A stretch of 8,231 nucleotides of DNA from Legionellaceae bacterium (GTDB lineage Bacteria; Pseudomonadota; Gammaproteobacteria; Legionellales; Legionellaceae). Shown here in pieces: positions 1 through 6,773 of this stretch. Positions within the stretch are counted from its first letter, which is position 1. The number at the start of each line of letters is the position of its first letter. The stretch spans positions 1-8,231 of the forward strand of contig JAUYSE010000008.1 of assembly GCA_030696465.1 (NCBI GenBank), given 5' to 3'. A program made the translations under genes and the position numbers. The notes beneath the pieces are model-generated. The model did no database searches. It had not been told where the DNA came from and was given only the letters and a program-made list of their open reading frames with translations.

Positions 1-2157
1 TAAGCCTGAATCTCTATCGAGACCCAAAGTTAATTGCGTTAAATCATTAGACCCTATAGAAAACCCATCAAAATAGGTCAAGAATTGATCTGCCAAAAGT
101 GCATTTGAAGGGATTTCACACATCATAATGAGTTTTAATCCGGCTTCTCCACGACGTAATCCGTGTCGCGCTAAAGCCTCAATAACAAGTGCCGCTTCAG
201 AAACAGTGCGCACAAAAGGCACCATCACCTGTACATTATCTAAACCCATATCTTGACGTACGGCACGCAGAGCCTGACATTCTAAGGCAAAACAATCTTC
301 AAAGTTAGGATCCACATATCGAGACGCACCGCGGAATCCGAGCATAGGATTTTCTTCGGTAGGCTCATACATTTCTCCACCCAATAAATGTGCATATTCA
401 TTCGATTTAAAGTCCGACAAACGCACAATCACTGGCTTTGGATAAAATGCCGCTGCGATAGTAGCAACGCCTTCTTTAAGCCGTTCAATATAATAACGAA
501 TAGGATCACCATAAGCCGCTATTTTTTCTGCAATGGCTGATTTTAAAGTCTCATCCGTCAATTCACGAAAAAATAATAAGGCTTTAGGATGTACGCCAAT
601 ATAATTTGAAATAATAAATTCTAAGCGCGCTAAACCAACCCCTGCATTTGGCAACCCCCGAAAAGCAAAGGCACGCTCGGGATTCCCCACATTTAACATC
701 ACTTTCGTGGGTAAATCAGGCATGTTATGTACATCTAAGGTTTTATGTTCATACGTTAATAAGCCGTCATACACATATCCGGTGTCTCCTTCAGAACAAC
801 TTACGGTCACTTCACTACCTTCAGGAATAGACTGTGTCGCCTTTCCACAGCCAACCACTGCAGGAATACCCAGTTCTCTGGCAATAATCGCCGCATGACA
901 AGTCCGTCCACCCCGATTTGTCACGATCGCTGACGCACGCTTCATCACCGGCTCCCAATCAGGATCGGTCATATCTGCCACTAATACTTCCCCGGGAAGT
1001 AAGGCATGCATGTCTTGGGGGCTGCGAATAACTCGCGCCTTCCCTTGACCAATACGTTGACCAATACTACGCCCTTCTATTAAGACTTTACCCTTCTGGG
1101 TTAACTCAAAACGCTCTAAGCTTTGTGCGTTACGTTGACTTTGCACGGTTTCTGGGCGCGCCTGCACAATGTAAAGCAGTCCTGTTTCGCCATCTTTCGC
1201 CCATTCAATATCCATGGCTCGGCCATAGTGCTGTTCAATGACCAGCGCAATTTCTGATAGTTCGGTGATATCTTGATCCGTTAATGCAAATTGGTTACTC
1301 GCAACACTCTCAACAGAAACAATTTTTAAAGTATCTAAACCTTGAGACTCCGTCGCATAAATCATTTTTTGTGCTTTACTACCTAAATGACGACGAATAA
1401 TGGCGGATTTCTTCAAACGTAAAGCCGGCTTATAGACATAATACTCATCAGGATTCACGGAGCCCTGTACCACCATTTCACCCAGACCATATGCCGCAGT
1501 GATCAAAATGACGTCTTCAAAACCTGACTCTGTATCGACAGTAAATAATACGCCACTGGTACCAATATCACTACGTACCATCTGTTGAATACCCACTGAG
1601 ATGGCCACGTCTTCATGTGCAAAATTTTGATGCACTCGATACGATATTGCTCGGTCATTAAACAATGAAGCATATACTTTTTTGACAGCCTCTAAGATTG
1701 ATTCGATTCCACCTACATTTAAATAAGTTTCTTGTTGGCCCGCAAATGATGCATTAGGTAAGTCTTCAGCCGTTGCAGAAGATCGAACCGCCACACGTAA
1801 AGCAGATCCACTCGTGCGTTGCTCTAGATCTGCGTATGCAACCCGAATAGCCTCTTCCAAATCTTGTGGGAAATGAGCGGCAAGAATAGTCTCTCGAATA
1901 AATTTTCCACACGCTTCAAGTGCGGTTAAATCCTCTACGTCCAAGGAGTGTAAAGCATCGTAAATCTTAGTAGATAATTGGTTTACTTCCATAAAGTGTC
2001 GAAATGCAGACGCGGTGGTTGCAAATCCGGAAGGTACTCTCACGCCCAATAGAGAAAGATGATGGATCATTTCTCCTAGTGAGGCGTTTTTCCCGCCCAC
2101 ATGCGCAATGTGTTGTAAACTTACATCCTCTAAATTCAAAACATATGACTCAAGCAT
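1..2157 (-). CDS. ppsA: Phosphoenolpyruvate synthase (pyruvate, water dikinase), C-terminus cut by window edge
   Basis: PpsA converts pyruvate, ATP and water to phosphoenolpyruvate, AMP and phosphate, a cytosolic gluconeogenic step. The reading frame is open for 719 codons. The ATP-binding domain covers roughly residues 15-345, with VGGKNASLGEM, AVRSSATAEDLP and SFAGQQE near its start and DIEWAKDG and VQARPET near its end. The swivelling phosphohistidine domain follows, with the motif GGRTCHAAIIARELGIPAVV. The catalytic His falls at residue 421, the same number as in E. coli PpsA. The PEP/pyruvate TIM-barrel domain shows MLGFRGASRY, MMCEIPSN and SIGSNDLTQL. The frame stops at DRDSGL, so about 70 residues, including the expected catalytic CGQG loop, lie outside the window. 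The ATG at 2157 is preceded by AGAGGA five bases upstream and gives an N-terminus a little shorter than that of E. coli. The gene is transcribed divergently from the unknown gene at 2327. Confidence 0.97.
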   Translation of the reverse strand, partial: MLESYVLNLEDVSLQHIAHVGGKNASLGEMIHHLSLLGVRVPSGFATTASAFRHFMEVNQLSTKIYDALHSLDVEDLTALEACGKFIRETILAAHFPQDLEEAIRVAYADLEQRTSGSALRVAVRSSATAEDLPNASFAGQQETYLNVGGIESILEAVKKVYASLFNDRAISYRVHQNFAHEDVAISVGIQQMVRSDIGTSGVLFTVDTESGFEDVILITAAYGLGEMVVQGSVNPDEYYVYKPALRLKKSAIIRRHLGSKAQKMIYATESQGLDTLKIVSVESVASNQFALTDQDITELSEIALVIEQHYGRAMDIEWAKDGETGLLYIVQARPETVQSQRNAQSLERFELTQKGKVLIEGRSIGQRIGQGKARVIRSPQDMHALLPGEVLVADMTDPDWEPVMKRASAIVTNRGGRTCHAAIIARELGIPAVVGCGKATQSIPEGSEVTVSCSEGDTGYVYDGLLTYEHKTLDVHNMPDLPTKVMLNVGNPERAFAFRGLPNAGVGLARLEFIISNYIGVHPKALLFFRELTDETLKSAIAEKIAAYGDPIRYYIERLKEGVATIAAAFYPKPVIVRLSDFKSNEYAHLLGGEMYEPTEENPMLGFRGASRYVDPNFEDCFALECQALRAVRQDMGLDNVQVMVPFVRTVSEAALVIEALARHGLRRGEAGLKLIMMCEIPSNALLADQFLTYFDGFSIGSNDLTQLTLGLDRDSGL

Positions 2158-2326
2158 CTCATCCTCTGCATCCCAACAATGATGTCATGATTCTACTGAA
2201 ATTCTAAGAACAAAGAAACTTTTAATATGGAAATTAAAAAATGATATGTATTTTGATATAAATGCTACGATCCTCTCTTGAAACATAAATAATTCATCAT
2301 TACACTATTTATAATGAATCAGTAAT
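2158..2326. promoter_or_regulatory. Divergent intergenic region between ppsA and the membrane-protein gene
   Basis: This AT-rich 169-bp spacer must hold the start signals of both divergent genes. For the plus-strand gene the best sigma-70-like match is TTGAAA at 2278-2283, a 17-bp spacer, and TACACT at 2301-2306 (four of six -10 bases). A perfect TATAAT lies at 2310-2315 but has no -35 at a normal distance. The half-sites ATTCAT (2292-2297) and ATGAAT (2314-2319) form an inverted repeat across this promoter and could be an operator. No convincing promoter for ppsA was found on the minus strand. These are consensus matches by eye only. Confidence 0.35.
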
Positions 2327-3247
2327 ATGGATATTATTGTAATGCCAGACCCAAGGGAACCCATTCCTCCATCCAGACCGATATCTAACAACTCATCACA
2401 GCGTACACTCAAACAACGTCTGGCGGCACAAACTTCTACACGAGTTGCGCAACGAGTCAATGTCAGCTCGGAGGTCGTTGGTGCTTTACCGGCACTCATC
2501 ATTCCAGCAAAAGTCATACAAACAGTCACCTCTGTTTGCGCAGCTTTTTGGAAAAAGAAAGACCCTGCTCATCCAGAGGATATTACGTTCCATGAGAAAG
2601 CCTTTCATATTTCTCAAGCCTCTATCTCTCTGGCTCAACTGGTATTATCTATATATTTTTATATACACTCTAAAACCTGTTCCGATTCTCCAGACCCGTC
2701 CGACTCTGCTTGTAAAATATTCAACTTACTCTTCTATATATACGCTGCGACCGTTATTTTAGGAACATCCTATAGCGAATGGAATAGAGCCGACACTTCC
2801 CCAGAGAACACCTCTCAACGACTCGATGCCAGTACTGCCGGAGCCCCTATCTTTTTACCCCCCCCACAACCGTCGCCTAATACCCCGACCGTAGGTAGTG
2901 ATAATCTACCAAGAGCATTTACAGAGAGTTCAAACTCAGGTACGCTTCGTCAACCTCCCCATCCTCGTACACTCCAAAGACATGAAAAACCACCACCACC
3001 CTCTTCATTTTTTCAGAGGAGCTCTCCGGGTAGACGTCATCAAGTCCCTAGATTTTCCGAAGAACATCTTGATGAAGCAGCTGCCTTCTCGATACAGGTT
3101 CACGATGCAGATGATAGTACAAGGCCTCCTCACTTACACCTCTCATTATCCACCAAAACCGATGATAACAATGAGCAACCGCCTCTGGATGACGATGATG
3201 ACAATGAGCAACCGCATCTCCTTTATTCCGCTCATAATCCTTTCTGA
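2327..3247 (+). CDS. Unknown membrane protein with Pro-rich and acidic C-terminal tail
   Basis: I do not recognise this 306-residue protein. A polar N-terminus (1-45, rich in Pro, Ser and Arg) precedes three hydrophobic stretches at about 48-74, 93-115 and 129-148. Cys118 and Cys129 bracket the short Ser/Asp/Pro loop between the second and third and could form a disulfide if it is extracytoplasmic. From about residue 150 the chain is low-complexity: Pro/Ser/Thr-rich with PPP and PPPP runs, then acidic with two copies of an Asp-rich NEQP unit near the end. There is no cleavable signal peptide and no catalytic motif. The ATG at 2327 is the first in frame, but neither it nor the next ATG (2342) has a good Shine-Dalgarno, so the start is uncertain. 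A C8 run encodes Pro178-Pro180. The gene lies 60 bp before a second protein of similar design. A membrane-anchored protein with a disordered cytosolic or secreted tail is an inference. Confidence 0.7.
   Translation: MDIIVMPDPREPIPPSRPISNNSSQRTLKQRLAAQTSTRVAQRVNVSSEVVGALPALIIPAKVIQTVTSVCAAFWKKKDPAHPEDITFHEKAFHISQASISLAQLVLSIYFYIHSKTCSDSPDPSDSACKIFNLLFYIYAATVILGTSYSEWNRADTSPENTSQRLDASTAGAPIFLPPPQPSPNTPTVGSDNLPRAFTESSNSGTLRQPPHPRTLQRHEKPPPPSSFFQRSSPGRRHQVPRFSEEHLDEAAAFSIQVHDADDSTRPPHLHLSLSTKTDDNNEQPPLDDDDDNEQPHLLYSAHNPF
2858..2865 (+). repeat. C8 homopolymer inside the membrane-protein gene
   Basis: Eight consecutive C fall in codons 178-180 (Pro-Pro-Pro). Losing one C would bring a TAG at 2892-2894 into frame (about 188 residues). 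Gaining one would bring a TAA at 2878-2880 into frame (about 184 residues). Either change leaves the hydrophobic half intact and removes the whole tail. Confidence 0.9.
3161..3215 (+). repeat. Imperfect 33-bp-period tandem repeat in acidic tail
   Basis: Positions 3161-3182 and 3194-3215 match over 22 bases with one mismatch and are offset by 33 bp, or 11 codons. They encode the two Asp-rich NEQP units near the C-terminus of the upstream membrane protein. The in-frame period points to a tandem duplication within the coding sequence. Confidence 0.85.
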
Positions 3248-3248
3248 T

Positions 3249-3280
3249 AAAAAAAATGGAGTAGCTCCCTCGGCTCCATT
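3249..3280 (-). terminator. Minus-strand terminator-like hairpin between the two membrane-protein genes
   Basis: AATGGAG (3255-3261) and CTCCATT (3274-3280) form a 7-bp stem with a 12-base loop. Read on the minus strand, the stem runs into eight T residues (complement of A at 3249-3256), the form of an intrinsic terminator. On the plus strand it has no U-run, so it should not efficiently stop transcription between the two plus-strand genes. No credible minus-strand gene lies upstream of it. Confidence 0.4.
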
Positions 3281-3307
3281 GATGCAGTTGAATGCTGAGA
3301 ACCTTGC

Positions 3308-4114
3308 ATGAGTCTATATAAAAAATTTGATAAAGGGAGTGGTGTTCTTTTTTTTGCTGGCGTGTTCTTCTCTAGAATTACCGTATTTATATCCGCTCCT
3401 TTCATTGGACAAATACTCGGTACATTGGGTATGGGATTATACTCCATTGCTTATCTGCTTTGGATTACTGCTTCCTTACTTCATCCCAAAATCAGTCCTC
3501 AGAAAACCCTTTGGTTCAACACTATCAGTTATCCTCGCCAATTTATCCTTGCCGCTGTCATCGGCCTCGCCGCCGCCGGCGTCGCGATTACTGCTATTTT
3601 TTTTCCAATAGCCGCACTCCCCGCTTACTGGCTATTTGCCATCAGTAATGCGATTTGGTGTGTTGGGGAGTATCATAAAAAGCAATTTCCTCCAAGCTTT
3701 GATCCCTCGTATCAAGCAGAAAAACAAAATAGATATCTTCAATATGCTGCTATTGTCAGCGCAATAAGTCTTTTTACCGCACTGATTTTTACGGTCGGCT
3801 ATTTTATCACTCCAGTTCTTATCTTCGCTTTCGTTATAACACCCTATCTCGGTGGATTCTCTTTTCGCTCTTGGCTCAATGCCATTATCCCCAGTGATAC
3901 AAAATCCTCCGAAACACCCAGCATTGCTCCAAGTTATTCAAAAGTCCCTTCCACTACTCCAAAAAGCACCGCAACAGAATCACCCTCTCTTTCACTCACT
4001 ACATCTTCTATTCATGGGAGTCCATTATGTTCACAAAAACCAAACCCGACGTCAGTGCCAATCTCGCCTGTGACTACATTCGACGAAGGTGTCCAGACTT
4101 CATCCCCAGCATAG
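3308..4114 (+). CDS. Unknown polytopic membrane protein with Ser/Thr/Pro-rich tail
   Basis: I do not recognise this 268-residue protein. Residues 1-190 are strongly hydrophobic, with about five or six likely membrane segments (around 12-30, 33-58, 78-99, 101-120, 145-165 and 166-183). They are separated by short basic or polar loops, the longest being the charged loop around 121-144 (EYHKK to EKQNR). Residues 194-268 form a Ser/Thr/Pro-rich tail with no visible motif. The ATG at 3308 follows only a weak GAG, and the preceding gene ends 60 bp upstream, so co-transcription with it is plausible. The last 29 residues are read from DNA that also encodes the start of the phosphorylase gene in another frame. 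Two T8 runs (3348-3355 and 3597-3604) lie in the coding sequence. A membrane protein with a disordered tail resembles the upstream gene in design, but no clear sequence homology between the two was seen. Transporter-like or effector-like roles are both possible. Confidence 0.68.
   Translation: MSLYKKFDKGSGVLFFAGVFFSRITVFISAPFIGQILGTLGMGLYSIAYLLWITASLLHPKISPQKTLWFNTISYPRQFILAAVIGLAAAGVAITAIFFPIAALPAYWLFAISNAIWCVGEYHKKQFPPSFDPSYQAEKQNRYLQYAAIVSAISLFTALIFTVGYFITPVLIFAFVITPYLGGFSFRSWLNAIIPSDTKSSETPSIAPSYSKVPSTTPKSTATESPSLSLTTSSIHGSPLCSQKPNPTSVPISPVTTFDEGVQTSSPA
4016..4020 (+). promoter_or_regulatory. Ribosome binding site for the phosphorylase gene
   Basis: GGGAG lies six bases before the ATG at 4027 and supports that start even though it falls inside the upstream reading frame. 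Translation of the upstream gene would run across this site, so the two may be coupled or may compete. Confidence 0.7.
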
Positions 4115-4872
4115 GCGTTGTCTTAGGCTCAGGTCTCGGCTCTTTTGTTGAGGAACTAAGTGAACCACAGTTCATCCCTTATGAAATGCTGCCTGGCTTT
4201 CCACGCACCACGGTGGCTGGACACGAAGGACAAATGGTCCTCGGCTATCTTGCAGGGGTTCCTATTGTCTGTTTGCAAGGTCGCGCGCATAATTATGAGG
4301 GCGGCGCTGTCCATGAGGCCGTACGCACTTATGTTCGCACCCTAAAATTACTGGGCTGTCAGTCTTTTATCGCCACAAATGCTTCTGGCTCTTTGCATGA
4401 GCATATTCCACCAGGCGCTTTAATGCTCATCAGTGATCATATCAATTTTCAAGGCTGTAATCCTTTGATCGGTCCCAATAATGAAGAATTTGGCCCCAGA
4501 TTTTTACCCATGCAAAATACCTATAACAGCACTTTGCAACAACATTTATTGAACGTTGCCGAACAAGAGCATATTTTATTGCATCAAGGGGTTTACTTGG
4601 CGGTACTCGGTCCCAATTATGAAACCGCTGCAGAAATACGTGCTTTTCAACTGTTAGGGGCAGATGCGGTTGGTATGTCTACCGTACCTGAAGTGCTCGT
4701 TGCGCATCACTGTGGAATGCAGGTCGCCGCCATCGCAACTATCACCAACTATGCAACCGGTGTCGTGCCTCACTCGGAGCACTCTCATGAAAGTGTTTTA
4801 GAAGTCGCCCATCTCGCGGCTGATCATCTAAAAACGCTGCTGAAAAAATCTATCGCGCAATGGCCGGTATAA
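4027..4872 (+). CDS. Purine nucleoside phosphorylase, PunA/XapA (NP-II) family
   Basis: This 281-residue cytosolic enzyme should cleave purine (deoxy)nucleosides with phosphate to free base and (deoxy)ribose-1-phosphate, in purine salvage. Family motifs stand in order: phosphate-loop GSGLG (34-38), GHEG with His66, RAHNYEG (86-92, with Arg, His and Tyr), NASG (118-121), GPNYETAAEIR with base-contacting Glu199, VGMSTVPE (215-222), and TN with Asn241. Length and the 33 residues before GSGLG match E. coli XapA (277 residues), which supports the ATG at 4027. The position equivalent to XapA Tyr191, in the stretch before GPNxET, is Val193 here, so xanthosine use cannot be assumed. Guanosine, inosine and their deoxy forms are the likely substrates. 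The start overlaps the preceding gene by 88 bp, and the gene converges on groEL. Confidence 0.94.
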   Translation: MFTKTKPDVSANLACDYIRRRCPDFIPSIGVVLGSGLGSFVEELSEPQFIPYEMLPGFPRTTVAGHEGQMVLGYLAGVPIVCLQGRAHNYEGGAVHEAVRTYVRTLKLLGCQSFIATNASGSLHEHIPPGALMLISDHINFQGCNPLIGPNNEEFGPRFLPMQNTYNSTLQQHLLNVAEQEHILLHQGVYLAVLGPNYETAAEIRAFQLLGADAVGMSTVPEVLVAHHCGMQVAAIATITNYATGVVPHSEHSHESVLEVAHLAADHLKTLLKKSIAQWPV

Positions 4873-4885
4873 CGTTATATAGCTT

Positions 4886-4903
4886 GTTGGGCCAAGGCTC
4901 AAC
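4886..4903 (+). other. Hairpin shortly after the phosphorylase stop codon
   Basis: GTTGGGCC and GGCTCAAC pair with one G-U wobble and close on a CAAG loop, 14 bases after the stop codon. There is no U-run, so it is not a standard intrinsic terminator. It may protect the 3' end of the mRNA or assist termination further on. Confidence 0.4.
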
Positions 4904-4932
4904 CTACAACTTTGTGGTAATTGAGGGATAGA

Positions 4933-4993
4933 TCCCGGACATTAAGAGAAACTAAAGCTCGCGAGCTCGTTCAAGTTTCTCTAAATTCCGGGA
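4933..4993. repeat. Nested palindromic element in the convergent intergenic gap
   Basis: TCCCGGA (4933-4939) pairs with TCCGGGA (4987-4993). Inside, AGAGAAACT (4945-4953) pairs perfectly with AGTTTCTCT (4974-4982). In the core lies the 12-bp palindrome AGCTCGCGAGCT (4956-4967). The whole could fold as a three-tier stem of about 61 bases on either strand. No T-run follows, so a terminator is unlikely. A REP- or MITE-like repeat or a structured RNA segment is possible. Confidence 0.6.
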
Positions 4994-5022
4994 AGACACT
5001 TGTGGGTGTGGAAAGAGAACTA

Positions 5023-5049
5023 TTCTCCCGATTTTTAAATCTTGGAGAA
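5023..5049. other. Two-tier hairpin upstream of the groEL terminator
   Basis: TTCTCC (5023-5028) pairs with GGAGAA (5044-5049), and GATT pairs with AATC inside it across a TTTA loop. The inner part is AT-rich and there is no U-run. It may be a processing or 3'-end element of the phosphorylase mRNA, but evidence is limited to base pairing. Confidence 0.35.
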
Positions 5050-5061
5050 CGGTCAGATACT

Positions 5062-5089
5062 AAAAAAAACCCGCCACAAGGGCGGGTTT
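5062..5089 (-). terminator. Intrinsic terminator of the groES-groEL operon
   Basis: AAACCCGCC (5067-5075) pairs with GGCGGGTTT (5081-5089) around a five-base loop. On the minus strand the GC-rich stem ends in eight T residues, 21 bases beyond the groEL stop, a textbook rho-independent terminator. On the plus strand only TTTCT follows, so it may also work weakly for the converging phosphorylase transcript. Confidence 0.93.
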
Positions 5090-5110
5090 CTAAAGGACCA
5101 GATGGCTGGA

Positions 5111-6745
5111 TTACATCATTCCACCCATGCCGCCCATACCACCGGCTGCACCAGCTGAACCCTCATCTTTATTTGGGATTTCAGCAATCATGCACTCGGT
5201 TGTTAACATCAAGCTAGCAATAGATGCTGCATTTTGTAATGCAGTACGTGTTACTTTGGTAGGATCCAAAATACCCATTTCTACCATGTCACCGTACTCG
5301 CCAGTCGCTGCGTTGAAACCAAAGTTGCCTTTTTGATCAGACACTTTGTTCACAATAACAGACGCTTCATAGCCAGCATTTGCTACGATTTGACGCAATG
5401 GCGCTTCAATCGCACGACGTAGAATATCAACGCCTGTATTTTGATCAGCATTGTCTGCTTTCAGCGCTTTTAATGCCGCTTGTGCACGAATCAAAGCAAC
5501 ACCACCACCAGGAACAATGCCTTCTTCTACAGCTGCACGTGTCGCATGTAATGCATCTTCAACACGAGCTTTCTTCTCTTTCATTTCCATTTCAGTAGCT
5601 GCGCCCACTTTAATCACTGCAACTCCGCCTGCTAATTTAGCAACACGTTCTTGCAATTTTTCACGGTCGTAGTCAGAAGTGGTTTGTTCCATTTGAACAC
5701 GGATTTCAGAAATACGTGCTTCAATGACTTTCGCATCGCCTTCACCATCAATAATAGTGGTGTTTTCTTTCGTAATAACGATACGTTTAGCACTACCAAG
5801 ATCAGTCAAAGCAGCTGCTTCTAAAGTTTTACCAACTTCTTCAGAAATAACTTGTGCATTCGTAAGAACCGCAATATCTTGCAACATTGCTTTACGACGA
5901 TCACCAAAGCCAGGTGCTTTTACCGCACAGACTTTAACGATTCCACGCATGTTATTCACTACTAACGTTGCTAAAGCTTCACCTTCAACATCTTCAGCCA
6001 CAATCACTAATGGACGTCCAGATTTTGCAACTGCTTCTAGTACAGGCAACATTTCACGAATGTTAGACACTTTTTTGTCTACTAAGAGAACATAAGGGTG
6101 ATCCAACTCAGCGGTCATGTTTTGTTGATTGTTAATGAAGTATGGAGAAATATAACCACGGTCGAATTGCATTCCTTCAACCACTTCGAGGAACGTTTCT
6201 AGACCAGTGCCTTCTTCCACAGTGATAACACCATCACGACCCACTTTATCCATGGCGTCTGCAATGATTTTACCAATTTCTGTATCAGAGTTTGCAGAAA
6301 TAGACCCTACTTGCTGTATAGATTTGCTGTCTTTGCAAGGCTTAGAAAGATCTTTCAATGCATTAACTACTGCAATAACAGCTTTATCAATGCCACGTTT
6401 CAGTTCAGTAGGATTCATGCCTGCTGCAACTGCTTTATGACCTTCAAGCAATATAGCGCGTGCTAAAACAGTTGCAGTCGTTGTACCATCTCCAGAAGTA
6501 TCTGAAGTTTTGGAAGCAACTTCCTTCACCATTTGCGCGCCCATATTTTCAAAGCGGTTTTCAAATTCAATTTCTTTTGCAACCGATACACCGTCTTTCG
6601 TTACGGTTGGTGCACCATATGATTTTTCTAATACAACATTACGACCACAAGGACCCATTGTCACTTGAACCGCATCTGCCAAGGCATTCACACCAGCAAT
6701 TAATAAGGTGCGTGCTTCATGACCAAAATATAGCGCTTTAGGCAT
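5111..6745 (-). CDS. groEL: Chaperonin GroEL (Hsp60)
   Basis: This 544-residue subunit of the double-ring ATP-driven folding chamber works in the cytosol with GroES. ATP-site signatures are intact: TKDGVSVAKE with Asp51, GDGTTTATVLAR with Asp86, ARVEDALHATRAAVEEG with the catalytic Asp near 397, and GGGVAL. The apical domain carries the YFINNQQNM stretch, and the tail ends in a short GGMGGMGGMM repeat. The residue in the usually GPKGRN or GPRGRN motif is Cys33. The ATG at 6745 is chosen because GGAG sits six bases upstream. An in-frame TTG at 6757 would add four residues but would place the start upstream of this site. The gene follows groES by 28 bases and shares its heat-shock promoter. Overall it most resembles Legionella-type GroEL, judged from memory. 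Confidence 0.98.
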   Translation of the reverse strand: MPKALYFGHEARTLLIAGVNALADAVQVTMGPCGRNVVLEKSYGAPTVTKDGVSVAKEIEFENRFENMGAQMVKEVASKTSDTSGDGTTTATVLARAILLEGHKAVAAGMNPTELKRGIDKAVIAVVNALKDLSKPCKDSKSIQQVGSISANSDTEIGKIIADAMDKVGRDGVITVEEGTGLETFLEVVEGMQFDRGYISPYFINNQQNMTAELDHPYVLLVDKKVSNIREMLPVLEAVAKSGRPLVIVAEDVEGEALATLVVNNMRGIVKVCAVKAPGFGDRRKAMLQDIAVLTNAQVISEEVGKTLEAAALTDLGSAKRIVITKENTTIIDGEGDAKVIEARISEIRVQMEQTTSDYDREKLQERVAKLAGGVAVIKVGAATEMEMKEKKARVEDALHATRAAVEEGIVPGGGVALIRAQAALKALKADNADQNTGVDILRRAIEAPLRQIVANAGYEASVIVNKVSDQKGNFGFNAATGEYGDMVEMGILDPTKVTRTALQNAASIASLMLTTECMIAEIPNKDEGSAGAAGGMGGMGGMM

Positions 6746-6751
6746 ATTATT

Positions 6752-6755
6752 CTCC
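6752..6755 (-). promoter_or_regulatory. groEL ribosome binding site deciding the start
   Basis: GGAG on the minus strand lies six bases from the ATG at 6745. It overlaps the codons that a longer TTG-start version would need, so it supports the 544-residue form. Confidence 0.75.
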
Positions 6756-6773
6756 AATAATCAAAATTCAATA

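Noticed and set aside
648..2207. Plus-strand reading frames across ppsA
   Set aside because: The minus strand is continuously open and encodes intact PpsA motifs. The plus-strand frames are short and motif-free.
2898..3311. 137-residue frame in the alternate phase of the first membrane-protein gene
   Set aside because: A stop at 2892-2894 blocks entry from the C8 slip frame, there is no good ribosome site, and the main frame accounts for the region.
3348..3355. T8 tract near the start of the second membrane-protein gene as a phase-variation site
   Set aside because: Runs of eight or nine T occur several times in this AT-rich window and often encode Phe in membrane segments, so the signal is weak.
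3232..3447. 71-residue minus-strand frame between the membrane-protein genes
   Set aside because: It overlaps both plus-strand genes, has no motif, and the terminator-like hairpin would lie inside it rather than after it.
4921..5217. 98-residue plus-strand frame in the convergent gap
   Set aside because: It starts on TTG without a ribosome site and runs through the palindrome, the groEL terminator and the groEL C-terminus.
5127..6741. Plus-strand reading frames across groEL
   Set aside because: They are shadows of the conserved minus-strand chaperonin gene. None has a recognisable motif.
6745..6757. TTG start adding four residues to GroEL
   Set aside because: The ribosome binding site overlaps this extension, and the ATG at 6745 gives the standard N-terminus.
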